From Parasporobacterium sp. (GTDB lineage: Bacteria > Bacillota > Clostridia > Lachnospirales > Lachnospiraceae), in NCBI GenBank assembly GCA_017459985.1, contig JAFUBX010000036.1:62001-126000 (forward strand): 64,000 nt of DNA. The letters are read 5' to 3'. The number at the start of each line of letters is the position of its first letter. Position 1 is the first letter of the stretch. A model generated the notes under the pieces. The model was not told where the DNA came from. It saw only the letters and a list, made by a program, of their open reading frames with translations, and searched no databases. Shown piece by piece: positions 1 through 9,409 of this stretch. The position numbers and the translations under genes are program-made.

Positions 1-1684
1 CCGGTTTTTTCTCCACCGCATACACAAAGCCTCCGGGGATCTGCCGTGCGATCTCGATCGCGACGGATCCGGTTCCGGCTCCCACATCCCAGCACAGAGC
101 ATCTCCGGTCAGCTGAAGTTTGGAAATACTGATGGTCCGCACTTCACTCTTCGTCATCGGTACGATCCCCTTTTCAGAGGTCCCCCGCAGAAATGCCGTG
201 TCCGGAAGGCCGTGGGTCACAACAAAGCCATAGGGCGTTTCCCGGCATTCCTTCAAAGGTGCCTTTCCCGGCTGAGACAGCTCTTCATTTTGCGGTGCTT
301 TCTCGATCAGGGCCGCGCTCAGGGAAGCAAAGGATTCCTTCTCCAGTTCCCGGGCGGTGCCTTCTGTGATCTTCTCATTCTCATAGCTCAGATGCTCTCC
401 CACATGAAGCCGTACATCCCCATAACCGGCGTCTATGAGGGACCGGCACAGCCGGTTGATTCCATCCGATCCTCCCACCAGAACAAACAGCCTGTCATGC
501 TGTTTCAGTTCTCCGGCAATGTCTCCTTCCCTTCCGTGAAGGCTCACCGGCTGTACTTCCTCATACGGGACCTGCAGACGGGCACACAGATAGGACAGGG
601 AGCTGATCCCGGGAAGAACCGTGGTATGACAGTCCATACCGGACTGCTGCAGACAGGTGATCAGCTTTCTGGTTCCGCTGAAAAATCCGGTATCTCCGGA
701 CATCAGCACCGTGAACCGGCGGTATTGGGTCAGCGTGCGGATATAGTCCGTGATCGCATCCGGCGCAATAGCCTCGAAAGCGGGCTGTCCTTCTCTTCCC
801 GCACTTTTCAGCATCCGGCCGGCGCCGATCAGGCACTGGGCGGTTTCAATGGCTTCCCGGACTTCTCCGGTCAGCAGTGCCTCGCTGCCGGGACCGATGC
901 CGGCAATCACCACCTCCGGTACCCGGCGGCAGTCATATTCCCGGCATAACAGATCAATGACCTCCTGGTAAGAGGATCCGGTCTCTTTGAGCGGCCGCCC
1001 GATCACCACCAGCCGGACTGCGGATTTCCGGGCAGCCTCTGCCTTCTCCGGAAACCCTCCTGCACTGCCCCCATCCTTGGTTACCAGAAAGGAGATCCGG
1101 AACTGCCGGAGCATAGCCGTATTCAATTCCTCCGAAAACGGTCCCTGCATGGCAATGATATGAGCGCCCTGCAGACCGGCTTCTTCACAGCTTCTCAGAG
1201 AAGATTCCAGGGGAAGCACCCGGGCGTAGACCCGGTCCGCAAATCCGGTAATTTCCTGAAATTCCCGGAGCTCCTTGCTTCCTGTGGTAAGGAGGATATT
1301 TCCCCGGGTACGATTCAGAAAGGAAACCGCTTCCTTCACGTCCCGGACGAAGACCGCCTCCTGGCCGGCGCCGGATTCTTCCCGGAGGAGCCTTAACCGG
1401 CGGATTTTCCGGGAATCACATACCTCGCAGATACTCCGGGTAATGGAGCTGGCATACGGATGTGTTGCATCGATCACCAGGTCAAACGCTTCCCTGTCAA
1501 ACAACTCCTTCATCCGGTCTACAGGGAGCCGTCCGCTGAGGACCGTGAGATTGCCTCCACTTTTCACCAGTTCTCCGCCATATTCCGTGGCAACGCAGAT
1601 CACAGCGCTGACCGGCTGTCCCCGCAGGAATTCCGCCAGCATCCGTCCTTCCGTTGTTCCGGCGAATATGCATATCTTCTTCAT
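1..1684 (-). CDS. CbiJ-CbiE-CbiT fusion (partial at window edge): precorrin-6A reductase plus precorrin-6Y C5,15-methyltransferase
   Basis: One open frame runs from the ATG at 1684 to the left edge with no stop, so the 3' end is missing. Residues 1 to about 250 are CbiJ/CobK-like: the start MKKICIFAGTTEGR is a nucleotide-binding start, and DATHPYA and TTGSKEL are typical of this NAD(P)H-dependent reductase. Near residue 256 the frame passes without a break into CbiE (VVIAGIGPGSE, SAM methyltransferase). The last 80 residues are CbiT, with GIVPMTKSEVR and the SAM motif DVGAGTGS. The protein would carry out reduction and two ring methylations plus decarboxylation of the anaerobic cobalamin path. 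CbiET fusions are common; adding CbiJ at the N-terminus is less so. The start overlaps the cbiH stop by 4 nt (ATGA). Confidence 0.92.
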   Translation of the reverse strand, partial: MKKICIFAGTTEGRMLAEFLRGQPVSAVICVATEYGGELVKSGGNLTVLSGRLPVDRMKELFDREAFDLVIDATHPYASSITRSICEVCDSRKIRRLRLLREESGAGQEAVFVRDVKEAVSFLNRTRGNILLTTGSKELREFQEITGFADRVYARVLPLESSLRSCEEAGLQGAHIIAMQGPFSEELNTAMLRQFRISFLVTKDGGSAGGFPEKAEAARKSAVRLVVIGRPLKETGSSYQEVIDLLCREYDCRRVPEVVIAGIGPGSEALLTGEVREAIETAQCLIGAGRMLKSAGREGQPAFEAIAPDAITDYIRTLTQYRRFTVLMSGDTGFFSGTRKLITCLQQSGMDCHTTVLPGISSLSYLCARLQVPYEEVQPVSLHGREGDIAGELKQHDRLFVLVGGSDGINRLCRSLIDAGYGDVRLHVGEHLSYENEKITEGTARELEKESFASLSAALIEKAPQNEELSQPGKAPLKECRETPYGFVVTHGLPDTAFLRGTSEKGIVPMTKSEVRTISISKLQLTGDALCWDVGAGTGSVAIEIARQIPGGFVYAVEKKP

Positions 1685-2409
1685 ATCTGATAGCCTCTGG
1701 GAGTTACCATTTCATCCCCGATTTTCCTGCTCATACTGTTTCCGATGAAGACTGTACAGAACATATCCACTTCCGCCTTCCCCAGCTCTTTCAGGGATAA
1801 GATCCGGCTGCTCTGTCCCTCCCTGCCGATATTCCGGACGATCCCGCAGATACGGTCCCAGGGAAGATACTCCAGCAGAATATCACAGGCATTTCTCAGA
1901 TGCTCCGGCCGCCCTTTGCTGGCCGGATTATAAAGCACAATCGAAAGATCGGACAATGCGGCAGCTTCCAGTCTGCACCGGATCGTTTCCCAGTCGGTAA
2001 GGCGGTCGCTCAGGCTGATCACGGCAAAATCATGGGTCAGCGGAGCTCCCAGCACCGCCGCACCGCTGCAGGCTGCCGTCAGGCCGGGAATCACTTCGAT
2101 CTGAGGTTCCGTCCGGTCTCCCCGGATCTCATAAACCAGGGCGGCCATGCCGTAGATACCGCTGTCGCCGGAACAGATCAGGGCCACATTCTTCCCTTTA
2201 TCTGCTTCTTCGATTGCCATCCGGCAGCGGTCCGCTTCCTTTGTCATCGGCGTGGTCAGAAATTCCTTGTCCGGATAAAGATCCTTCACGAGATCCACAT
2301 ACACATGATAGCCGACGATCACTTCGCAGGCCTTCAGGGCACGGTCTGCCCGGATAGTCATATTTTCATAATTGCCGGGTCCGATCCCCGTAACAACCAC
2401 TTTTCCCAT
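1681..2409 (-). CDS. cbiH: Cobalt-precorrin-3B C17-methyltransferase
   Basis: A 242-residue SAM-dependent tetrapyrrole methylase that methylates C17 and contracts the corrin ring. The N-terminal VVVTGIGPGNYENMT is the family's substrate and SAM loop, SGDSGIYGMA is the second conserved loop, and YNPASKGRP is characteristic of CobJ/CbiH. Length is normal. It lies 21 nt after cbiG and overlaps the next gene, the cbiJET fusion, by 4 nt, so the two are probably translationally coupled. All genes here belong to the operon that starts at the B12 riboswitch near 11,900. Confidence 0.95.
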   Translation of the reverse strand: MGKVVVTGIGPGNYENMTIRADRALKACEVIVGYHVYVDLVKDLYPDKEFLTTPMTKEADRCRMAIEEADKGKNVALICSGDSGIYGMAALVYEIRGDRTEPQIEVIPGLTAACSGAAVLGAPLTHDFAVISLSDRLTDWETIRCRLEAAALSDLSIVLYNPASKGRPEHLRNACDILLEYLPWDRICGIVRNIGREGQSSRILSLKELGKAEVDMFCTVFIGNSMSRKIGDEMVTPRGYQI

Positions 2410-2430
2410 TTCTTTTTCTCCCTTATGAAA

Positions 2431-3504
2431 TCAGATCTTTTCCCGGAATCCGGGGTCCGGATCAAAACTAACGGGATCCAGACGGACAGCTGCCGCCACC
2501 GTCACCTGATCCGCCGCGGTTTTTCTGACAATCAGACGGTCCGCATCAATCAGGGCTGCCCGTTCGCAGACATTGTCCACGCCGGTAACGCTTTGAACAA
2601 ATTCTGAAGCCGAAAAATCCCCCGGCACCTGTTTCAGCTCTTCCGCAGAGCATACCCGCAGCGGCCAGTTGCGGGTCCGGCACAACTCCTTCAGTCCTTC
2701 TTCTTCCGCCTTCAGATCGATAGTCCAGACGCCCTTCACGGCCCGGGGGTCGATGGCATGTTCCGCCAGCACCTTGCTGACGCTTTGTTCGATTCTATCG
2801 GCACTGACCCCTTTCCTGCATCCGATCCCCAGATGCACTACCTTCGGGATCAGCCGCAGGGTCGGAGAGAAGGGCTCTTCGACTTTCCAGCTGATCAGGA
2901 TCCCGGCCTCCGGCCTTGTTAAGCTGCAGGGAATGGTCCCCTGCGGATATCCGGAATCCACCGGAAGATCGCACCGGATCGGAAGATCCCTTTCCAGGAT
3001 CGCTGCGGAGATCTCCTTTGCGATTTTCATATCATCGATATGCATTCCCCGGGAAACGGCCCAGGCATCCACGGAGAACCGGTGATTGATATCCGTCGCC
3101 GTGGTGATCACCGCCTTTCCTCCGAGCTTTTCGGCAATCTGCTGCGCGTACCGGTTTGCCCCGCCAATATGGCCGGAAAGAACCGCGATGGCAAATTCCC
3201 CCCGCTCATCCATGCTGACCACTGCCGGATCCGTACGTTTATCCTTCACCCAGGGAGCGATCTTTCTGACTGTGATCCCCAGGGCGCAGACAAAGATCAT
3301 CAGATCCGCCCACTCAAACTGCTCCCGGTAGAACTCTCCCGCCGGATCCGGAATCCCGGCAAACTCCGGAAACTCCTGCACAAACCGGCGGATCGTAAAA
3401 CACCGGACCTGGCTGGCCGCAAAGCACCCGGCCGCTTTTTGTGCTGTCCGGATCCCCTGCCTGCTGAAGGCAATGATTGCGATTTTCAAAGGTTCTTCTC
3501 TCAT
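2431..3504 (-). CDS. cbiG: Cobalt-precorrin-5A hydrolase
   Basis: A 357-residue CbiG that opens the delta-lactone ring of cobalt-precorrin-5A and releases a two-carbon fragment. The order matches the family: an N-terminal domain from KIAIIAFSRQG, a middle part with VLSGHIGGANRYAQ and ITTATDINHRFSVD, and a C-terminal CobE-like domain beginning near HLGIGCRKGV. It overlaps the end of cbiF by 4 nt (3501-3504). CbiG marks the anaerobic (early cobalt insertion) route, in agreement with cbiD nearby. Confidence 0.95.
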   Translation of the reverse strand: MREEPLKIAIIAFSRQGIRTAQKAAGCFAASQVRCFTIRRFVQEFPEFAGIPDPAGEFYREQFEWADLMIFVCALGITVRKIAPWVKDKRTDPAVVSMDERGEFAIAVLSGHIGGANRYAQQIAEKLGGKAVITTATDINHRFSVDAWAVSRGMHIDDMKIAKEISAAILERDLPIRCDLPVDSGYPQGTIPCSLTRPEAGILISWKVEEPFSPTLRLIPKVVHLGIGCRKGVSADRIEQSVSKVLAEHAIDPRAVKGVWTIDLKAEEEGLKELCRTRNWPLRVCSAEELKQVPGDFSASEFVQSVTGVDNVCERAALIDADRLIVRKTAADQVTVAAAVRLDPVSFDPDPGFREKI

Positions 3505-4262
3505 TGGTTGGAGCTGCCTTCTCTGAATTCCGTCGTAAATGCGGGGTGGTACAGTAAAGAACGATCATAGTCTGCTCCGAGACATCCTCCGACAATGATC
3601 AGGGATGTTTTGGTCAGATGATTTACCGTTACCGTCTCATGCAGCGTCCCTACACTGCAGCGAAAGATCTTCTCCTCCGGCCAGGTGGCCTTGTAAACAA
3701 CGGCAGCGGGCGTCTCCGGGGGATATCCCCCCTCCAGCAGATCTTCCTGCAGTTTCTTTGTCAAAGACGTGCTGAGAAATAAGATCATGGTGGATTGATG
3801 GGCCGCCAGCGACCGGATGGATTCTTTTTCCGGCACCGGTGTCTTTCCGGCCTCCCGGGTAATAATCACGGTCTGGCTCACATCCGGCAGGGTATATTCC
3901 GCCCGCAGGGAAGCTGCGGCTCCGCAGAAGGAGCTGACTCCGGGACATACGTCATATTCGATTCCCAGCTGTTCCAGCTGATCGAACTGCTCCCGTACCG
4001 CGCCGTAGATGCTGGAATCTCCGGTATGAAGACGGACCGTCATAAGATCTTCCTCCTCCGCCTGCCTGATGGTTTCCACCACCTGCTCCAGGGTCATTTC
4101 CGCGCTGTTATAGATCCGGCAGTTTTCCTTTGTGTAGGACAAAAGCTGCGGATTCACCAGCGATCCCGCATAAATGACCACATCGGCCTCTCCCAGCAGC
4201 CGGGCGCCCCGGACTGTGATCAGATCGGCGCTTCCGCTTCCGGCTCCGACAAAATGTACCAT
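3501..4262 (-). CDS. cbiF: Cobalt-precorrin-4 C11-methyltransferase
   Basis: SAM-dependent methylase of about 253 residues beginning MVHFVGAGSGSADL. The frame is open upstream to 4328, but the ATG at 4262 is preceded by GGAGAG at good spacing and starts directly on the family's N-terminal motif, so the longer form is rejected. Supporting motifs are YAGSLVNPQLL, LHTGDSSIYGA and CPGVSSFCGAAA, all typical of CobM/CbiF. The enzyme methylates C11 just before CbiG acts, which fits the gene order cbiD-cbiF-cbiG-cbiH. Confidence 0.95.
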   Translation of the reverse strand: MVHFVGAGSGSADLITVRGARLLGEADVVIYAGSLVNPQLLSYTKENCRIYNSAEMTLEQVVETIRQAEEEDLMTVRLHTGDSSIYGAVREQFDQLEQLGIEYDVCPGVSSFCGAAASLRAEYTLPDVSQTVIITREAGKTPVPEKESIRSLAAHQSTMILFLSTSLTKKLQEDLLEGGYPPETPAAVVYKATWPEEKIFRCSVGTLHETVTVNHLTKTSLIIVGGCLGADYDRSLLYHPAFTTEFREGSSNQ

Positions 4263-4284
4263 ACTTTCTCTCCTTTTTCCCGGA

Positions 4285-5454
4285 CTACCGGATCTTCTCA
4301 AGAAGCGCAGCTGCATTCTCCGTTTCACACAGCCATCCGTACACTCTTGAGAACATCACGATTCCCGTCTCCATTTCCTGATGCACCTTCTGATCCATGA
4401 TAAACCGGATCCGTTCCTGAATACTTCTGAGGGTCTGTTTCTGCAGATCCTGTCCGGCAGTTCCTTCTTCCTGAAGGATCCGGAGGGCGTCATCACAGGT
4501 TGCACAGTCCAGCATCTCCCTCACCCGTGAAGGTGTAAGTCCGTGCGAAGCCGCATGGGCTGCCAGAATCTCCAGTCTGCAGTCTCCGTACCGGGAGTGG
4601 GTGTTGAGGATCCCGCCCGCGATCTTGACCAGTTTACCGATATGTCCCACCAGGAGCGCCCCTTTAAACCCCAGTTCCGTGCACATCTGAAGGCTGTCCC
4701 CGATAAAGTTCGAGGTCATGACCGCCCGGGAGGGATCTACCGGTATATGTTCCCGGATATATTCTTCCCCGTAATTGCCCGGCGTCAGCAGCACATATTC
4801 CGCACCTTCCGCCCTGCGCTGCCGCAGCTCCACATGGATCGTCTCCACCAGAGACTGTTCGCTCATCGGTTCCACGATCCCGGTCGTCCCCAGGATCGAG
4901 ATTCCCCCTTCGATTCCCAGCCTGGGATTGAAGGTTTTCTTTGCCAGTTCCGGTCCTTCCGGAGCCGAGATGATCACCGTCAGGGATCCCTGATAGTCAA
5001 AGATCCGGCAGACCTCCTCCACATTTTCCCGGATCATCCTCCGGGGAACGGAGTTGATGGCAGCCGCTCCTACCGGCTGATCCAGTCCCTTTTTTGTAAC
5101 CCTTCCGATTCCATATCCTCCGTCGATCCGGATCTTTGACTCCGGATCAATCGCCGGCATTCCCGTTTCTCCGGTTCTGCGGAAAACCCGGGCAAATATA
5201 TGGGTTCCTTTCGTAATATCCGGGTCATCGCCGCTGTCCTTTTCGACAGAACAGCTGACCTGGTCCTGACCCAGTTCGATATTGCAGACCGCCAGATCGA
5301 GTTCGATCCCCGCCGGCGTCATGAGACGAACATGGTCCTTACGGATCCCGGAAAACAGCATCCAGGCCGCCGCTTTCGCCGCAGCTGCCGCGCAGGAACC
5401 GGTGGTATATCCCAGTTTCAGTGTTTTCCCGTCCTTGACTACGTATTTTTCCAT
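4285..5454 (-). CDS. cbiD: Cobalt-precorrin-5B C1-methyltransferase
   Basis: The 389-residue product begins MEKYVVKDGKTLKLGYTTG, followed by the Ala-rich SCAAAAAKAA stretch at the family's GYTTG[ST]CA signature. CbiD methylates C1 in the anaerobic pathway and is unrelated in sequence to the other corrin methylases. The open frame extends to 5643, but that part overlaps cbiC and has no homology, so the start at 5454 is chosen. TPGNYGEEY and GHIGKLVKIAGGI are conserved internal motifs. It sits 20 nt after cbiC. Confidence 0.95.
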   Translation of the reverse strand: MEKYVVKDGKTLKLGYTTGSCAAAAAKAAAWMLFSGIRKDHVRLMTPAGIELDLAVCNIELGQDQVSCSVEKDSGDDPDITKGTHIFARVFRRTGETGMPAIDPESKIRIDGGYGIGRVTKKGLDQPVGAAAINSVPRRMIRENVEEVCRIFDYQGSLTVIISAPEGPELAKKTFNPRLGIEGGISILGTTGIVEPMSEQSLVETIHVELRQRRAEGAEYVLLTPGNYGEEYIREHIPVDPSRAVMTSNFIGDSLQMCTELGFKGALLVGHIGKLVKIAGGILNTHSRYGDCRLEILAAHAASHGLTPSRVREMLDCATCDDALRILQEEGTAGQDLQKQTLRSIQERIRFIMDQKVHQEMETGIVMFSRVYGWLCETENAAALLEKIR

Positions 5455-5474
5455 AAGACCTTCCGACCCTTTTC

Positions 5475-6098
5475 CTACCGCCGGATCTGGTAAAGCATGG
5501 CATTGCAGATCGCTGCCGCCACATTGCTTCCGCCCTTTCTTCCCCGGGCTACGATATAAGGAACCTCCGTTTCCATGATCAGTTCCTTGCTCTCCACCAC
5601 ATTCACAAATCCCACCGGCACACCGATGATCAGTGCCGGACATATCTTTTCCCTGTCGATCATCTCTTTCAGAGAAATCAGAGCCGTCGGCGCGTTGCCA
5701 ATGGCAAAGATACAGGGCTTTGGAAGCAGCGCCGCCTTTTCCATTGATACGATCGCCCGGGTGATTCCCCGTTCCTTCGCTTCCGCAGCCACGTCGGGAT
5801 CCGACATAAAACAGTGGACCTCACCGCCCAGGGATCCCAGAATCTGTTTATTGATCCCCGCTTTTGCCATCTGGGTATCCGTGACGATATCGCAGCCTTC
5901 CTTCAGTGCCCGGATCCCCTTTGAAACCGCGTGCTCTGAAAACACCAGATTATCCGCGTAATCAAAATCCGCCGTGGTATGAATGGCCCGTTTGATCACC
6001 GCTTCATTTTCCGGATCCAGCTGCCGCTCTCCCAGGATCTGGGTAATGATCTCAAAGCTGCGTTTTTCGATCTCCATTGGTTTGATCTTTTCTATCAT
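5475..6098 (-). CDS. cbiC: Cobalt-precorrin-8 methylmutase
   Basis: A 207-residue CbiC/CobH that moves the C11 methyl group to C12 to give cobyrinic acid. TTADFDYADNLVFSE, the His of the CHF loop in GGEVHCFMSD, AIGNAPTAL and the C-terminal GVPVGFVNVVESKE and RGRKGGSNVAAA are strong family motifs. The start overlaps the cbiA stop (6095-6098), so the two are probably translationally coupled. Length is normal. Confidence 0.96.
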   Translation of the reverse strand: MIEKIKPMEIEKRSFEIITQILGERQLDPENEAVIKRAIHTTADFDYADNLVFSEHAVSKGIRALKEGCDIVTDTQMAKAGINKQILGSLGGEVHCFMSDPDVAAEAKERGITRAIVSMEKAALLPKPCIFAIGNAPTALISLKEMIDREKICPALIIGVPVGFVNVVESKELIMETEVPYIVARGRKGGSNVAAAICNAMLYQIRR

Positions 6099-7495
6099 GA
6101 CTGTTCCCTTTTCTCTTCGTTCTGTTCCGCTTTGTACCGGCAGCAGGCCTTAAGAAAACGCTGCGCGAAGGAAGGATTGGCATAAAAATGGAAATGCGGA
6201 AATCCCGCATACAGCCGATCCGCTGCATGGACGCACTTCCAGCTCCGTCCCGATGGCTTGACTGCTTCAAATCCATCTCCGGCATCTTCACAGTCCCAGT
6301 AATGGAATTCGTGGGCTCTGATCTCTTCCCCCTTCCGGCAGAGCAGATTGTCTTTCCGGGCTTTCAGGGTCACATAGCCGAACCTCTGCAGTTTCTGTGT
6401 ATTATAGCATGTTCCCGGAACGGCTCCAACCATCCGCGCGGATTCCTGCCCGGATGAAATCGCCTGGGTCAGATACATGAAGCCCCCGCATTCCGCTATG
6501 CAGGGAAGTCCCCTTTCCAGAGCCTTCTTTACCGAATCTCTCATGGATTCATTTGCCGAAAGCTCCCCGGCGTATAATTCCGGATATCCTCCTCCCAGGT
6601 ACAGACCGTGAATCTCCTCCGGCAGAGCCGGATCCTTCAGGGGACTGAAGGGTATGATCCGGACTCCCATCGAGGCAAGAAGTTCCAGATTGTCTTCATA
6701 ATAAAAGCAGAACGCCCGGTCCCGGGCAACGGCGATCCGCAGAGGTTCCTCACATCCGGGAAGGACCGGCGGCTCTATGGACAGTTCCTCCGCCCGGGAG
6801 GCGATCTGCATCAGACGGTCCATATCCAGTGACTTTTCCGCCTGGGCAGATAACAGCCGGAGCTTTTCTTTCAGATCCTGTACTTCCTGCGCGGTAACCA
6901 GTCCCAGGTGCCGGCTCTCTAAGGAGCAGTCCTTCATCACCGGCAGATAGCCCAGGGGTTCGATCCTGCCCTGAAAATATTCCAGGATCTGTGCCTTCAG
7001 CATCCGGTATGTCATTTCCGTGCATTGGTTCAGAATCACCCCTGTGATCCGGTTGTCCGGGCAGAAGGTCAGAAATCCGTGGATCACTGCCAGAACGGAG
7101 GCGGAGGCGCCTCTGGCATTAACTGCCAGGATCACCGGGCTCCTGGTAAGCTGCGAGATCTCATAGGTGCTGGCGGCAAATCCTTCTGCCGCGATGCCGT
7201 CATAAAATCCCATCACTCCTTCGATCACATTGATATCCTGCGCCTCCCCATGTAAGGCCAGGAGGTAATTCAGTGTTTCTGTTCCGAAGAAGAAAGAATC
7301 CAGATTGCAGCTTTCCGCTCCAATGATCCGGCTGTGAAACATGGGATCGATATAATCCGGGCCGCATTTGAAGGCTCCGGTCTTAAGTCCCCGGTCCGCA
7401 AACGCCTGCAGCAGGGCGCAGACAAGCGTTGTCTTGCCGCAGCCGCTGTTCGTACCCGCGATCACAATTCTCGGTATCTGCTTTTTCTCCCCCAT
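6095..7495 (-). CDS. cbiA: Cobyrinic acid a,c-diamide synthase
   Basis: Glutamine- and ATP-dependent amidase acting on side chains a and c, about 466 residues. The N-terminal domain has the P-loop AGTNSGCGKTTL followed by KCGPDYIDPMFH. The C-terminal class I glutamine amidotransferase-like domain has GLYLGGGYPELY and the nucleophile elbow IAECGGFMYL. Two ATGs are possible (7498 and 7495); GGAG at 7501-7504 fits the second better. The frame is open to 7615, but that part overlaps the ABC ATPase gene and is not conserved. Confidence 0.95.
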   Translation of the reverse strand: MGEKKQIPRIVIAGTNSGCGKTTLVCALLQAFADRGLKTGAFKCGPDYIDPMFHSRIIGAESCNLDSFFFGTETLNYLLALHGEAQDINVIEGVMGFYDGIAAEGFAASTYEISQLTRSPVILAVNARGASASVLAVIHGFLTFCPDNRITGVILNQCTEMTYRMLKAQILEYFQGRIEPLGYLPVMKDCSLESRHLGLVTAQEVQDLKEKLRLLSAQAEKSLDMDRLMQIASRAEELSIEPPVLPGCEEPLRIAVARDRAFCFYYEDNLELLASMGVRIIPFSPLKDPALPEEIHGLYLGGGYPELYAGELSANESMRDSVKKALERGLPCIAECGGFMYLTQAISSGQESARMVGAVPGTCYNTQKLQRFGYVTLKARKDNLLCRKGEEIRAHEFHYWDCEDAGDGFEAVKPSGRSWKCVHAADRLYAGFPHFHFYANPSFAQRFLKACCRYKAEQNEEKREQS

Positions 7496-7541
7496 CATAT
7501 CTCCTTTTTCTGCCCTTTCCGAAGGTCCGCCTTCCCGGTCC

Positions 7542-8339
7542 TTACCGGGGTACAAATTCCAGGGTATCAAAACAAGGATCATACCGCCCCGGCTCCATAT
7601 GATACAGCCGGGCAATATAATCGCTGGTGAAGATTTCTTCCGGAGGCCCCACTTTATCGATCCGGTCGCCGTTCACACAGACCACGAGATCCGAAACTCT
7701 TTCGGCAAGATCCAGTTCATGCAGAGACATAATGACCGCCAGATTCTTCTCCCGCACCATTTTTTTCAGGATCGACAGCAGCTCCAGCTTATACCGGATA
7801 TCCAGAAAGGAGGTGGGCTCGTCCAGGATAATGATCTCCGGCTGCTGGCTCAGGGCTCTGGCCAGCAATATTCTCTGCCGCTGGCCGTCGCTGATGGCCG
7901 TGAAGGGACGTTCCGCGATCTCAAGTCCGTCCACCTGCCGGAGGGCATCCTCCACGATCTTTTTATCTTCTTCGCTTAACAGTCCCAGATGTCCGGTATA
8001 AGGGTAACGGCCGGTACTGACCATATCCCGGCAGGTCATGAGCTCCGGCTGCAGCCGTTCCGTCATCAGGATCGCCATCTTTTTCGCGATCTCGTTGCGG
8101 GTCCGTTCCCGGATATCTCCGCCCTCCAGAAGCACCACGCCGGCGATCCGCTTCAGCTGTCCGACAATCGTCTTCAGGATCGTGGATTTTCCGGATCCGT
8201 TGGGGCCGATGAGTGTCAGCACTTCCCCCCGCTTTACACTGAAGTTCACCTCTTCGATCAGGGCTTTTCCGTCATATCCCACAGACAGATTCTGTGTCTT
8301 AATATAATATTCGTCTTCCTTTCCCGTCCTGGTCATCAC
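7542..8339 (-). CDS. Corrinoid/iron-complex ABC transporter, ATP-binding protein (BtuD/FecE type)
   Basis: A 265-residue ABC ATPase with Walker A GPNGSGKST, Q-loop region, a signature of the variant form ISDGQRQR, Walker B IIILDEPTSFLD and the switch His in SLHELD. The variant signature is usual in the FecE/BtuD group. It starts 4 nt inside the end of the permease gene, so the two are coupled. Position in a B12-riboswitch operon with cobalamin synthesis genes points to corrinoid uptake rather than siderophore uptake, but the sequence alone does not separate them. Confidence 0.9.
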   Translation of the reverse strand: MMTRTGKEDEYYIKTQNLSVGYDGKALIEEVNFSVKRGEVLTLIGPNGSGKSTILKTIVGQLKRIAGVVLLEGGDIRERTRNEIAKKMAILMTERLQPELMTCRDMVSTGRYPYTGHLGLLSEEDKKIVEDALRQVDGLEIAERPFTAISDGQRQRILLARALSQQPEIIILDEPTSFLDIRYKLELLSILKKMVREKNLAVIMSLHELDLAERVSDLVVCVNGDRIDKVGPPEEIFTSDYIARLYHMEPGRYDPCFDTLEFVPR

Positions 8340-9358
8340 TGGGCACCTCCCGTTCTTCTCCGGATCATCATATAGATGACAATCGGAGCTCCGAACACCG
8401 CGGTCACGGAGCTGATACTGACCTCCGTCGGAGCAAATGCCGTCCGGGCGATCAGGTCGCAGAACAGGCAGAAGACTCCGCCTCCCAGAAAACAGGCCGG
8501 GATCAGAACGATCGGTTTAGCGGTTCCGAACAGAGTCTTCATCAGATGGGGGACTGCGATTCCCACAAAGGAAACGGGCCCGGCAAAGGCTGTCACACAG
8601 GCGGACAGAATGCTGGAAAGCAGGATCAGAACGGTACGGAACAGCCGGATATTCACCCCCATATTCTGGGCGTAGACCTCACCTAACTGGTAGGCGCTGA
8701 TGGGTTTGGAAAGGAAGAAGCTCAGGATCAGAGCTCCCCCGCAGAAGATGGCCATGGTGGCAACATTTTCCCAGCTGATCCCGGAGAAGGATCCCATTGA
8801 CCAGTTGTGAAGATTTACGATGTTGGAATCATCCGCAAAGGTCACGATAAAGTCCGTCAGTGCGGAACAGATATAACCGATCATGACGCCGCAGACCACC
8901 AGCAGACTCATTCTCTTCACTTTCTGGGAGATCAGGAGCACAAATCCCATGGAGATCATGGCTCCCACAAAAGCAGCTGCAATCAGGGTACCGGAAGAAG
9001 AGACCATTCCTCGGCTGAGCAGGAAGATCATGCACAGGGAGACCGTCAGTTTTGCTCCGGAGGAAATCCCCAGAACAAAGGGTCCCGCAATCGGGTTATG
9101 GAAAAAGGTCTGCAGTAAAAACCCGGATACGGACAGGGATCCGCCGAGGATCAGCGCGGAGATGATCCGGGGAAGCCGTATGGACCAGATCACTCTGTTG
9201 GCGGTATCATCCGCCCCGCCTCCGAACAGAATCCGGAAGATCTCTCCTACAGACAGCTGCACCGAACCCGCATTGATATTCCAGATCAGAAGGCCGATCA
9301 GTAAAACAAGAAGCAGTATAAACCCGCCTCCGATCCTTATTCCTGTTTTCTGTTTCAA
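8336..9358 (-). CDS. Corrinoid/iron-complex ABC transporter permease (BtuC/FecCD family)
   Basis: A 340-residue FecCD permease with about ten hydrophobic segments. It begins with one membrane segment (GGFILLLVLLIGLLIW) and carries the family stretches RLPRIISALILGGSLSVSG and the loop FAGPVSFVGIAVPH that contacts the ATPase. It works with the ATPase at 7542-8339 and the lipoprotein at 9410-10702 as a full BtuFCD-like importer. The riboswitch upstream makes cobalamin or cobinamide the likely cargo. Confidence 0.9.
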   Translation of the reverse strand: MKQKTGIRIGGGFILLLVLLIGLLIWNINAGSVQLSVGEIFRILFGGGADDTANRVIWSIRLPRIISALILGGSLSVSGFLLQTFFHNPIAGPFVLGISSGAKLTVSLCMIFLLSRGMVSSSGTLIAAAFVGAMISMGFVLLISQKVKRMSLLVVCGVMIGYICSALTDFIVTFADDSNIVNLHNWSMGSFSGISWENVATMAIFCGGALILSFFLSKPISAYQLGEVYAQNMGVNIRLFRTVLILLSSILSACVTAFAGPVSFVGIAVPHLMKTLFGTAKPIVLIPACFLGGGVFCLFCDLIARTAFAPTEVSISSVTAVFGAPIVIYMMIRRRTGGAQ

Positions 9359-9409
9359 TGTAATTCTCCCCCGCTTCGTTTGCTTTGCATCCGCAACTTT
9401 GGTTCCTGA

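Noticed and set aside
561..836. Minus-strand ORF of 91 residues near the left end
   Set aside because: It is in the wrong frame; the true minus-strand frame is the continuous CbiJ-CbiE-CbiT fusion.
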